Assembly (NCBI RefSeq): GCF_004791695.1
Contig: NZ_SRSO01000017.1
Coordinates: 44,656 to 108,655 of the forward strand
Length of the DNA: 64,000 nt
Direction: 5' to 3'
DNA from: Flavivirga rizhaonensis
GTDB lineage: Bacteria > Bacteroidota > Bacteroidia > Flavobacteriales > Flavobacteriaceae
The notes under the pieces are model-generated. The model was not told the origin of the DNA. It searched no databases and saw only the letters and a list, made by a program, of their open reading frames with translations. A program made the translations under genes and the position numbers. Shown here piece by piece: positions 18,341-26,391 of the stretch. Numbering within the stretch: position 1 is the first letter of the stretch; each line of letters starts with the position of its first letter.

Positions 18341-19774
18341 TTAAAATTTGTCCCAGAATAATTTTGTTTCTGCTAAATCACCACCAATGGCTGAAGACGC
18401 AGCAGTATAATTAGTGGCGTTAATAGTTTGTTCTACTATGGGATATGTATATCTGTTAGGAAAACCCGATACAGCTTCTGTTGGTGTTGCTAAAATAGGG
18501 TAGTCCATAGCTCTGATAGAGGTCCAGGCCTCTGGGCCTCTATTAAATAATGAAATCCATCTTTGGATGCCAATAACTTGTCTCCAGGTTTGAGTTCCAA
18601 TTAATGTTGTATAATCAACAGTTGGTTGAGCTAGGTAAGTAGCCACATCTGTGGCACTCCCTCCCCATTCGTTTATGGAAGCCGTAACTGCATTTGTGTA
18701 ATGATTGGCAGCCGTATCTCCTGTGTCGTAACCCCTTTCTGCACCTTCTGCTAGCAGAAATTGTATTTCTGAGTATGACATAATAACACCAGGAGCATCT
18801 GCTGCTGTAACTTGATCTGATAGTGGAGAATGATTTGAGTAAGCTGAAGGGCTTCCTATTTCTCCTCCTACATATACACCACCAACCGTTTTAAACCATA
18901 AAGGCCTTCTTGGATCATTAAGGGTGTTCATCATATCAATTAAAGTAGCACCTCCAACAAAATCATTTCTTCCACTAAGGATAACGTTGGTGTGTACTGG
19001 GTGTGTATTTGGAGCTGAAGATAAATAATGCATGTGGGCGTTCTCATTACTACTAGTAATAATTCCACTCGTTATTGCAGATTCTATTGTTGTTTTTGCG
19101 AAAGCATCATCGGCATCTGCTAAGAGCATTCCCATTCTTAATTTTAAAGAATTTGCGAATTTTTTCCAGCTCGTCACATCGCCATTAAAAATGTTGTCAC
19201 CGACAACAAAACTTTTTTGACTGGTGTCTAAATCATTAATTGCTGTTGATAATCTTGCAATTAAATCTTTGTAAATAGTCATACCGTCATCATAAGCTGG
19301 TGTTAAAATATCTATATTCAAAGCTTCAGTGTAAGGAATATTTCCAAAAGTTTCAACTAAATGACTAAAAGCATAAGTTTTCATGATCTCAATAATCATT
19401 AGTTTGTTGTTTGTATACTGATCTTCTGGACTAAGATATGTAGTTGCAGAAATTATTTTTCCAGCCTCATCTAAATCTTTTAATGCGTCTTTGTATATAG
19501 CACTCCAAAGATTTTCCGGAATGGTTCTGGTTACTTGATCGTAATTACTTTCATCTGTATATGTGGTTTCCTGTAAAAACTGAGACCAAAGTTTCGTATT
19601 ATTTTCATTTACGTTTATTTGGACAATCTGATCTACTAAAGCTTTTTGGGCTCCAGTAAAAAGAGATTCACCTGATACAGAATCAGGATCCTTAGTGTTT
19701 TTGTTCAAGTCTTCTAAGTTGCTTGAACATGATACAATTAGAAATGCTATCGCTATAATATATATGTTTTTCAT
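18341..19774 (-). CDS. SusD-like outer membrane lipoprotein (second pair)
   Basis: This 477-residue lipoprotein has a signal ending FLIVSC (Cys16). The SusD-like_2 pattern is clear: LFTGAQKALVDQIVQINVNENNTKLWSQFLQET, MKTYAFSHLVETFGNIPYTEAL, PAYDDGMTIYKDLIARL and WKKFANSLKLRMGMLLAD. An MSYSEIQFLLAEGAERG motif precedes the C-terminal helices, and TQTWRQVIGIQRWISLFNRGPEAWTSIR lies near the end. It starts 11 bases after its SusC partner ends. Family assignment is firm. The ligand is not identifiable, and the absence of glycoside hydrolases nearby argues against a classical polysaccharide utilisation locus. Confidence 0.93.
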   Translation of the reverse strand: MKNIYIIAIAFLIVSCSSNLEDLNKNTKDPDSVSGESLFTGAQKALVDQIVQINVNENNTKLWSQFLQETTYTDESNYDQVTRTIPENLWSAIYKDALKDLDEAGKIISATTYLSPEDQYTNNKLMIIEIMKTYAFSHLVETFGNIPYTEALNIDILTPAYDDGMTIYKDLIARLSTAINDLDTSQKSFVVGDNIFNGDVTSWKKFANSLKLRMGMLLADADDAFAKTTIESAITSGIITSSNENAHMHYLSSAPNTHPVHTNVILSGRNDFVGGATLIDMMNTLNDPRRPLWFKTVGGVYVGGEIGSPSAYSNHSPLSDQVTAADAPGVIMSYSEIQFLLAEGAERGYDTGDTAANHYTNAVTASINEWGGSATDVATYLAQPTVDYTTLIGTQTWRQVIGIQRWISLFNRGPEAWTSIRAMDYPILATPTEAVSGFPNRYTYPIVEQTINATNYTAASSAIGGDLAETKLFWDKF

Positions 19775-19785
19775 GATATGAATTT

Positions 19786-22700
19786 TTAGAATTGTAATTT
19801 AATATTGAAACCAATATCTCTTGTGGTAGGAAGTGAACCTGTTGTATAGCCTTGTAGATTACCCGCTCCCAATCCAGATTCTGGATCTGCATGAGGAAGG
19901 TTTTTATCTATAATCCATAAATTAGAACCAATTAAACTAAATGAAGCACCTGTGATGAACCAATCTTTCATAAGGCTTTTAGGTAGGCTATATGTCAAGG
20001 TAACTTCTCTTAGCTTTACATATCCCGCATCATAAGAAAAGGCTTTGTCTGGTAATCCTCTTCTATATCCCCAAGCTCCAAACCTATCGGCTCTAATACG
20101 TGTTTGATTCACAGAGCCATCTGGATTTACACCTTGGTTAATAAATCCGCCGCTATCTGCATTGTAATTTCCTACGGTTCCAGTAACTGGATTTCTAACG
20201 GGGTTTCCCAAGTCATTAAGGAAAGATGTTTCTTCAGGTAATCCCGTTGCAAGCCCATAATATTGATCTAAAGACCAGATGCTTCCTCCTTTTTGAATAT
20301 CGATTAAGAAACTAAAAGAAAGATTTTTGTAGATAAAGTTGTTACTGATACCCATTTGCCAATCTGGATTAGAATCACCAATAATATTATCGGATGTTGA
20401 TGTTTTTAAATACTGTCCGCTTACAGGATCAATTAGTCGTTCGCTAGCTTTAGGGTTGTCTGGATTTAAATATGTATAATCAGAACCATAAATAACACCA
20501 TAAGGTTTGCCTACTTCAGCATTAATTGTTATACCTCCTTGAAAACTACCTAATTGTAAAGTTTGTAATCCTTCTGGAAGTGATAACACTTTATTTCTGT
20601 TTCTGGTCCAATTTACGCTAGCGTTCCAGGTAAAATTATCATTTTTAATAGGGGTTCCGGATAAAGTCATTTCTACACCTTTATTTTCTATTTCACCAGC
20701 ATTAATTCTTTTAAATAAATAACCCGTGGCTTCAGAAACCCTAACACCTACAATTTGGTCAATAGAATTTGAATGATAATATGCGATATCTAGTCCTAAA
20801 CGATTTTTTAAAAAATCCAATTCAAGACCTAATTCATAACTGTCCGTTCGTTCAGGTTTTAAGTTTGGATTGTTTTTGGTATTACCAACTGATGTGCTTG
20901 CAGATCCAATGGGTGTATTTACATCATAAAAATCTTGTAATTGATTAGGACCAGAGGCTCCATTACCAACTTCGGCATAATTTGCACTTAACTTTCCAAA
21001 GGATAGCCAGTTTACATCTACTAGTTTGCTAAATATAAAACTTCCAGAAACTCCAGGATAATAAAAGGTGCTATTATCTTTTGGCAGGGTTGATACATGA
21101 TCTCTTCTAAGAGTAACATCTAAGAAGAATGTGTCATCATATCCTAAAGAAACACTGCCGTAGATACCATCAGTACCATTTTTCCAGACAGTTTCAACTG
21201 GTAAAGCTAATGGGTCTTTACTATTTTTTAAAGCATAAAGTCCAGGTACACTAATCCCTCCTTGCGTAGCTGAAGTTAGTCTGCTAAATTCTCTTCTGTT
21301 AATATTAACCCCTAATATTGCTTTTAAATTAAGCGCATCACTTAGGTTTTTATCAATATTAAACATTAAGTCGTAGTTGCTTTCAGTTGCTGTAATATCT
21401 CTTCTCAGGTATCCCGAATCTACCGTATTCCTGTTAATACTTCCGTCTGCTCCTGTCCCAATACCAAAACCAGTAGGAACACTTCCTACTTGTCGTCGTT
21501 CTTCTTGTAGTTCATTGTAGGTATCGGTGGCAACTCTACCAGTTATGGTTAACCAATCCTTTAAATCGTAAGTCAAAGAAGCATTACCTATAAACCTATT
21601 TCTCTCGTCTGTTTGGTAATTTTCATATCTAGTCCAATAAGGGTTGTCCCAATAAATAGGAGTTAAGTTATTATGACTACTAGGGTTCCATGTTATGTTT
21701 CTTTTCGTAGCGAAATAAATACCTTTTTGTTGTTGAATGTCAACATTGGTTTGCCACCACTGTCTGAAACCACCAACAAGGTTGTCATTGTATCCTGTAG
21801 AATTCCTCCCAAGACCATTAACTTTAATGTAGTTTGCGTATCCTGTTGCATGCAATTTTTTATTAAAATCATGACTTCCGCTCATAGAAAAATTATGCCT
21901 TTTAATTGAGCTGTTTGGCATTAATCCTTTTTGATCAAAATTGGTATAATTGATTCTAAAGGAACCATTTTCATTAGCCTGATCTATAGATATAGAGTTT
22001 GTAATGGTTACTGGCGTTTCAAAAAATGATATTGGACCATTTTTAGCGTTAACCCATGGAGTTGGCATACCAAAATTGGGATTATCAGGATCTAAAGAGT
22101 CCCATTGGTATATTAGTAGATTAGGGTCAAATCTAGCACCATAAGATCCATCTTCCGTGAAAGGAACGGAGATGTCTAGTGTACCGTCTCCATTAACGTC
22201 AATATGATTATTTAAGTACAAACACTCGCAGTCACCGTAATAAGGTCCGTAACCTGCTCCATAATCTTGCTGGTATTTAATGAAAGTGCTTTTATCTATA
22301 GAACCGAACGTAATCCCAGAGTTTATGGTAACTCCATAGCCTTTAGAGGCTTTACCTTTTTTAGTCGTAATCATAATAACGCCGTTCGCAGCTCTAGAAC
22401 CATAAAGAGCGGAAGCTGCTGCGCCTTTTAAGACATTAACGGATTCAATATCATCAGGATTTATATCAGAAGCTGCATTGCCATAATCGTAATTACCCCC
22501 AGTAGCTTGTTCTTGACCTCTGGTATTAGTACTTCTATTGCTAATAGGGATACCATCAATAACAAATAAAGCTTGATTGTTTCCTGTGAGGGATGTGTTA
22601 CCCCTAATTAACACGTTAGTCGAACCTCCCAAATTATTTGTTCTGGTAATTTTTATACCAGAAGCTTTGCCAGAAAGTGCATTTGTGAAATTACCACTCT

Positions 22701-23103
22701 TTACGGCAGTAAGTTCTTCTCCTCTAACTTCTTGAGTAGCGTATCCTAAAGACTTTTTGTCTCTGGAAATACCAAGAGCCGTGATAACTACCTCGTCTAG
22801 AGTAGAGGTGTCTTCTTGTAGCAAGACATTTATTGTGTTGGAAGCTCCAACCGTAATTTCTTGAGTCGTGTACCCTAAAAAACTAAAGACAAGAATTTCT
22901 CCTTGAGAAGCTTCAATAGAATATTTACCATCAAAATTAGATGAGGTACCAGAATTTGTACCTTTAACTAAAACAGTTGTTCCTGGAAGAGGTAAACCAG
23001 AACCGTCTGAAACAATTCCTGATACTGTTTTTTTTTGCGCAAATGTAAATTGCACAGCTAACACTAACAATAATGTTAGCATTACACTAAATTTTGTTTT
23101 CAT
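19786..23103 (-). CDS. SusC/RagA-like TonB-linked outer membrane transporter (second pair)
   Basis: This 1105-residue protein has a signal peptide (ending VQFTFAQ), a carboxypeptidase-D-like domain (TVSGIVSDGSGLPLPGTTVLV) and a plug with LGGSTNVLIRGNTSLTGNNQALFVIDGIP and SALYGSRAANGVIMITTKKG. The barrel ends in Phe (IGFNIKLQF). An insertion containing CECLYLNNHIDVNGDGTLDI (about residues 295-315) carries a DxNxDGxxD pattern resembling a calcium-binding dockerin/EF-hand loop, probably in an extracellular loop. It is followed at 11 bases by its SusD. It is paralogous to the SusC at 14786-17947 by its N-terminus and 5' leader, while the barrels have diverged. Confidence 0.95.
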   Translation of the reverse strand: MKTKFSVMLTLLLVLAVQFTFAQKKTVSGIVSDGSGLPLPGTTVLVKGTNSGTSSNFDGKYSIEASQGEILVFSFLGYTTQEITVGASNTINVLLQEDTSTLDEVVITALGISRDKKSLGYATQEVRGEELTAVKSGNFTNALSGKASGIKITRTNNLGGSTNVLIRGNTSLTGNNQALFVIDGIPISNRSTNTRGQEQATGGNYDYGNAASDINPDDIESVNVLKGAAASALYGSRAANGVIMITTKKGKASKGYGVTINSGITFGSIDKSTFIKYQQDYGAGYGPYYGDCECLYLNNHIDVNGDGTLDISVPFTEDGSYGARFDPNLLIYQWDSLDPDNPNFGMPTPWVNAKNGPISFFETPVTITNSISIDQANENGSFRINYTNFDQKGLMPNSSIKRHNFSMSGSHDFNKKLHATGYANYIKVNGLGRNSTGYNDNLVGGFRQWWQTNVDIQQQKGIYFATKRNITWNPSSHNNLTPIYWDNPYWTRYENYQTDERNRFIGNASLTYDLKDWLTITGRVATDTYNELQEERRQVGSVPTGFGIGTGADGSINRNTVDSGYLRRDITATESNYDLMFNIDKNLSDALNLKAILGVNINRREFSRLTSATQGGISVPGLYALKNSKDPLALPVETVWKNGTDGIYGSVSLGYDDTFFLDVTLRRDHVSTLPKDNSTFYYPGVSGSFIFSKLVDVNWLSFGKLSANYAEVGNGASGPNQLQDFYDVNTPIGSASTSVGNTKNNPNLKPERTDSYELGLELDFLKNRLGLDIAYYHSNSIDQIVGVRVSEATGYLFKRINAGEIENKGVEMTLSGTPIKNDNFTWNASVNWTRNRNKVLSLPEGLQTLQLGSFQGGITINAEVGKPYGVIYGSDYTYLNPDNPKASERLIDPVSGQYLKTSTSDNIIGDSNPDWQMGISNNFIYKNLSFSFLIDIQKGGSIWSLDQYYGLATGLPEETSFLNDLGNPVRNPVTGTVGNYNADSGGFINQGVNPDGSVNQTRIRADRFGAWGYRRGLPDKAFSYDAGYVKLREVTLTYSLPKSLMKDWFITGASFSLIGSNLWIIDKNLPHADPESGLGAGNLQGYTTGSLPTTRDIGFNIKLQF

Positions 23104-23283
23104 TTTATAATTATTTTGAATTAGTCAATTATAAAAGTCGGGGACAAAACTTACTCCAAAAGGATAATAGGTTACCTGAGAAGGATTTATTAAAATGTGT
23201 TAGAAATATTTATTAGAAGTGATGATGCTAAGGCTCTGTAAAATAAAATGTTAACGTTTAAGGGTAGGAGGTTTGAATATTTA

Positions 23284-23415
23284 ATGAGGAACTCATTTAG
23301 ACTTTTTCAATTTGCTAAAAAATTGCTGTTTTCAGCTCTGTTTTTGTCTTTTTTTCCTTCCATAGCTCTGCTATTGCAACTCAAAAAAGTCTTCAACATA
23401 GGCAAAAACTTCTAA
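23284..23415 (+). CDS. Doubtful small hydrophobic ORF (43 residues)
   Basis: An ATG-initiated frame encodes a 43-residue peptide with two Arg/Lys-flanked hydrophobic stretches (LLFSALFLSFFPSIALLLQL). It is preceded by an AGGAGG run 13 bases before the ATG, too far for a classical Shine-Dalgarno in a phylum that rarely uses one. It overlaps an inverted repeat and opposes the surrounding gene orientation. I list it only because small membrane peptides are often missed. It may be chance coding within a repeat. Confidence 0.15.
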   Translation: MRNSFRLFQFAKKLLFSALFLSFFPSIALLLQLKKVFNIGKNF

Positions 23416-23448
23416 TTTTCGCTTAAATCCAAAAAGTCTAAAATGAGT
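23291..23448. repeat. Inverted-repeat structure, about 158 bp
   Basis: ACTCATTTAGACTTTTT (23291-23307) is mirrored by AAAAAGTCTAAAATGAGT (23431-23448), with one extra A in the second arm. The intervening 123 bases contain the direct repeat AGCTCTG. The arrangement resembles a small non-autonomous element or an extended hairpin. No flanking target duplication is obvious. Confidence 0.55.
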
Positions 23449-23486
23449 TTGAGAATAAGAAATATATGAAGAAAACATAACAAAAG

Positions 23487-25181
23487 TTAGAAATTTGCTA
23501 TTAAACTTATATGTATTTTAGAATTGGAGAGTTTAAATTTTTGATTTTCACTTTTACCATTTGCATAATTAAACCTAAATAATCCAGCTTGTGTAAGGAT
23601 ACCAAATCCAAATCCATATCCGAAAAGTTTTTCTTTGGTGTCTATAATTTTATTTTCAAAATAGGCAGCATCTATAATAGAGTGAATGTAAATTGAATTG
23701 TTAAGCTGGTACCTGTATTCTGTGTTAATTAAACCGAATAAAGAGGAAAACAGGCTGTTTTCTTCAAATCCCCTAATAGAGTTTATGCCTCCAAATCTTA
23801 GTAATTCATTTTCGAAATAAGTATTAGAATTTAAGGAAGCACCGTTCAATCTTAAAAACACACTGTTTTTTCTATTTAAGTTAAAGATTTTAAAGGCATC
23901 AATAGAAAAGTGAGATTGTTTTTCTTGGGTGTTGAGTGCTTTTCTTTCTCCAAAATTTGTTTCTAGATATAGCTTAGAATTTATTGAAAATAGTAAATTG
24001 TATGGTTGTGGTTTTATGAACTCGTATGCAAATGAGTAATATTGCGTTTTATAATCTGAAATTGCCAGTGAAGTATTTTCTGTTAATAAATTATTTGACT
24101 CGGTAGAAAGAAGACCGGTATAAATTTTATGCTTAGAATTTATTTGATAATGTAGTTTTAATGCTTGGTTTATGGTTGTGAAGGATGAATCTTTTTTAAA
24201 AATCCGTAATCCTAAATCAATCCCGATAGGTGATTTAAGCAAATAGGGGAGTGTTAAATCAGCTTGAAATGTTTTTTGATCATTTTCATCACTTTTGTAT
24301 AATAGTTTAAATGATTCGCCAAAGTTTAAATTATTGGTTAAATTTAAATTTAAGTAACCATCAAACTCTAATTGGTTTGTTTCTTCATTAGTTCCAAAAC
24401 CTAAAAAGCCATCAAAAGAGTTGCTTTTTGCTTTTTCAAGATATAAATACAGAGTTGTAGAGTCTTTAGAAAACAAAACTTCTGGAGACTTTATTTCGTT
24501 AGCGAACCTTAAATTGTTTAGTTGATTCGTCTTGTTTTTAATTTTAGTTAAATCGAAAACTTGAGAAGGCTTAATTTTCAAAAAGTGTTTTAGATAGGAA
24601 CGGGGAAATTTTTCATAACCTTTAATTATGATATTGCTAATAATTCTTTTCTTTGTTTCCGATTTGATAATCAATTCTGCTGATAAATCAGAAGTATCCT
24701 TAACTTTAATATTTGATAAGTACAATTTTGAAAAAGGAAATCCTTCATCTGAAATTTTAGAATTAATAAAATTTAGAGTGCTTTCAATTTTGCTAAATTC
24801 TAGTTCGAAATAATCATCAAAAATATTTTTTGAAATGGGCTCTAAAAGGGAGCGTTCAATTTCAGTTTCATTATAGTATATATATATGGTGTTAAATTTC
24901 TTTTTTAAATGTATTTGAGTTTTGAATGATGAGTCATTTATCTTAGTAATATTTTTTAACTCATTTTCAATATATCCTATTTTAAAAAGTCTTTTTTGAG
25001 TAGAATCGATCTCATGCTTAATAGAACTATAATCTTTATGAGTTTTAGTATAGCTTAAAGAATCTATAGTACTAGTTTCATGTTCAGTATTACCATCAAT
25101 TTTCAGGTGTAAATTTTGGCAAAACAATTCCGAAGAAAAAAGAATATATATAATAAGGAGTAAAAAAGAAACTTTTTTCAC
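23487..25181 (-). CDS. Omp85-superfamily outer membrane protein with POTRA region
   Basis: The 564-residue protein has a signal peptide ending LFCQ. An N-terminal periplasmic region of roughly 230 residues includes a POTRA-like repeat (RIISNIIIKGYEKFPRSYLKHFLKIKPSQVFDL), and the C-terminal beta barrel contains the Omp85-family RFGGINSIRGFEENSL motif. The last residue is Phe, the usual BAM recognition signal. Its length is shorter than BamA, closer to TamA-, FhaC- or ShlB-like members. It is encoded alone between the SusC operon and rpsL, with no obvious cognate secreted substrate. The role in outer-membrane insertion or secretion is inferred from family only. Confidence 0.82.
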   Translation of the reverse strand: MKKVSFLLLIIYILFSSELFCQNLHLKIDGNTEHETSTIDSLSYTKTHKDYSSIKHEIDSTQKRLFKIGYIENELKNITKINDSSFKTQIHLKKKFNTIYIYYNETEIERSLLEPISKNIFDDYFELEFSKIESTLNFINSKISDEGFPFSKLYLSNIKVKDTSDLSAELIIKSETKKRIISNIIIKGYEKFPRSYLKHFLKIKPSQVFDLTKIKNKTNQLNNLRFANEIKSPEVLFSKDSTTLYLYLEKAKSNSFDGFLGFGTNEETNQLEFDGYLNLNLTNNLNFGESFKLLYKSDENDQKTFQADLTLPYLLKSPIGIDLGLRIFKKDSSFTTINQALKLHYQINSKHKIYTGLLSTESNNLLTENTSLAISDYKTQYYSFAYEFIKPQPYNLLFSINSKLYLETNFGERKALNTQEKQSHFSIDAFKIFNLNRKNSVFLRLNGASLNSNTYFENELLRFGGINSIRGFEENSLFSSLFGLINTEYRYQLNNSIYIHSIIDAAYFENKIIDTKEKLFGYGFGFGILTQAGLFRFNYANGKSENQKFKLSNSKIHISLIANF

Positions 25182-25511
25182 TTTATAGCTAGCTGTTTAT
25201 TGTGTAAATCTAACGGAAAACATAGACTTATAATATAGCGGACGAGATAATTTTTGAATTCTATTAAAAACGTTTTGTGTTTTTTGTGAAAAAATGTCTA
25301 ATAATAGTTAATTGTTTTAAGGTTAGAATTAGACAAGTGTTTAGGTAAATAAAGTGATTGAAACTTGAGCTGAATGTGGTCGGAGTATCAAGTAAAAAAT
25401 AAAAATTCATTAGGATGTGAAAATTAATGATTTAGGGTTTGAATTATTAATTTTAATTTCTACCTTTGCAGCCCTCTTAGAAGAGGATTTTAAAATTTAT
25501 ATATAATATAT
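25182..25511. promoter_or_regulatory. Divergent region carrying the rpsL (str operon) promoter and leader
   Basis: The 330-base gap separates the Omp85-type gene (minus) from rpsL (plus). A strong flavobacterial promoter lies at 25438-25468. The predicted leader contains a small CCTCTT/AAGAGG hairpin at 25473-25486. The left two-thirds are AT-rich and hold no ORF that I support. Confidence 0.6.
25438..25468 (+). promoter_or_regulatory. Promoter of the ribosomal superoperon
   Basis: TTTG (25438-25441) and TACCTTTG (25461-25468) are separated by 19 bases, an excellent fit to the Bacteroidota housekeeping consensus TTTG-N(17-23)-TAnnTTTG. The start codon of rpsL follows 43 bases downstream, leaving room for a hairpin-containing leader. 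Confidence 0.8.
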
Positions 25512-25886
25512 ATGCCAACAATTTCACAATTAGTAAGAACAGGAAGAGCCAAAATAACCAAGAAGAGTAAATCGGCTGCTTTAGATTCTTGTCCGCAAAG
25601 ACGTGGTGTGTGTACTCGTGTTTACACGACAACTCCTAAAAAACCAAACTCAGCAATGCGTAAGGTAGCAAGGGTTCGTTTAACAAACGGTAACGAGGTG
25701 AATGCATACATTGGTGGAGAAGGACACAATCTACAAGAGCACTCGATAGTATTGGTTAGAGGTGGAAGGGTAAAAGATTTGCCAGGAGTTAGATATCACA
25801 TCGTACGTGGTGCTTTAGACACCGCAGGTGTTTCAGGTAGAACACAACGTAGATCTAAGTATGGTGCAAAACGCCCTAAGAAGTAA
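25512..25886 (+). CDS. rpsL: 30S ribosomal protein uS12
   Basis: The 124-residue protein sits at the decoding centre of the 30S subunit and contacts helices 18 and 44 of 16S rRNA. The accuracy loop [10 protein letters not shown] carries both lysines that are typically changed in streptomycin-resistant mutants, so this looks like the wild-type, sensitive form. The second resistance loop reads [14 protein letters not shown] and is also normal. It is the first gene of the str part of the superoperon, directly behind the TTTG/TACCTTTG promoter, with rpsG 22 bases downstream. Confidence 0.98.
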   Translation: MPTISQLVRTGRAKITKKSKSAALDSCPQRRGVCTRVYTTTPKKPNSAMRKVARVRLTNGNEVNAYIGGEGHNLQEHSIVLVRGGRVKDLPGVRYHIVRGALDTAGVSGRTQRRSKYGAKRPKK

Positions 25887-25908
25887 TTTAAAACTTTAAG
25901 AAGAAGAC

Positions 25909-26385
25909 ATGAGAAAAAGAGCAGCAAAAAAGAGACCGCTTTTACCAGATCCACGTTTTAACGATCAGTTAGTAACTCGTTTCGTTAATATGATGATGTG
26001 GGATGGAAAGAAGTCTGTCGCTTTTAAAGTATTCTACGATGCCATTGATATTGTAGATTCGAAAAAAACTGACGAAGAAAAAACAGCTTTAGAAACTTGG
26101 AAAGATGCTTTATCAAATGTGATGCCTCACGTAGAAGTACGTAGTCGTCGTGTTGGTGGTGCAACATTCCAAATTCCAATGCAGATTCGTCCAGATCGTA
26201 AAGTTTCTACAGCAATGAAATGGCTAATTAGCTATGCACGTAAAAGAAACGAAAAATCTATGGCTAATCGTTTAGCTTCAGAAATTTTAGCAGCAGCTAA
26301 AGAAGAAGGAGCAGCCGTTAAGAAAAGAGTTGATACTCACAAAATGGCAGAAGCAAACAAAGCATTCTCTCACTTTAGATTTTAA
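25909..26385 (+). CDS. rpsG: 30S ribosomal protein uS7
   Basis: This 158-residue protein nucleates assembly of the 16S 3' major (head) domain and lines the E site. The N-terminus [30 protein letters not shown], the central segment [22 protein letters not shown] and the tail [15 protein letters not shown] are canonical. In E. coli S7 represses its own operon by binding the rpsL-rpsG spacer. Here that spacer is only 22 bases, so the same mechanism would need a different binding site. fusA follows after six bases. Confidence 0.98.
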   Translation: MRKRAAKKRPLLPDPRFNDQLVTRFVNMMMWDGKKSVAFKVFYDAIDIVDSKKTDEEKTALETWKDALSNVMPHVEVRSRRVGGATFQIPMQIRPDRKVSTAMKWLISYARKRNEKSMANRLASEILAAAKEEGAAVKKRVDTHKMAEANKAFSHFRF

Positions 26386-26391
26386 TACGAC

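Larger units (their letters stand above)
23104..23486. other. Upstream region of the second SusC operon
   Basis: The 383 bases upstream of the SusC gene hold the duplicated leader at 23104-23128 and an inverted-repeat structure with arms 23291-23307 and 23431-23448. A short plus-strand ORF of 43 codons (23284-23415) lies inside or overlaps this structure. Nothing else is recognisable. Confidence 0.5.

Noticed and set aside
23260..23270. Third copy of the AAGGGTAGG motif
   Set aside because: It is followed by AG instead of AA, has no CTGTT at the right spacing, and no plus-strand gene follows apart from the doubtful small ORF.
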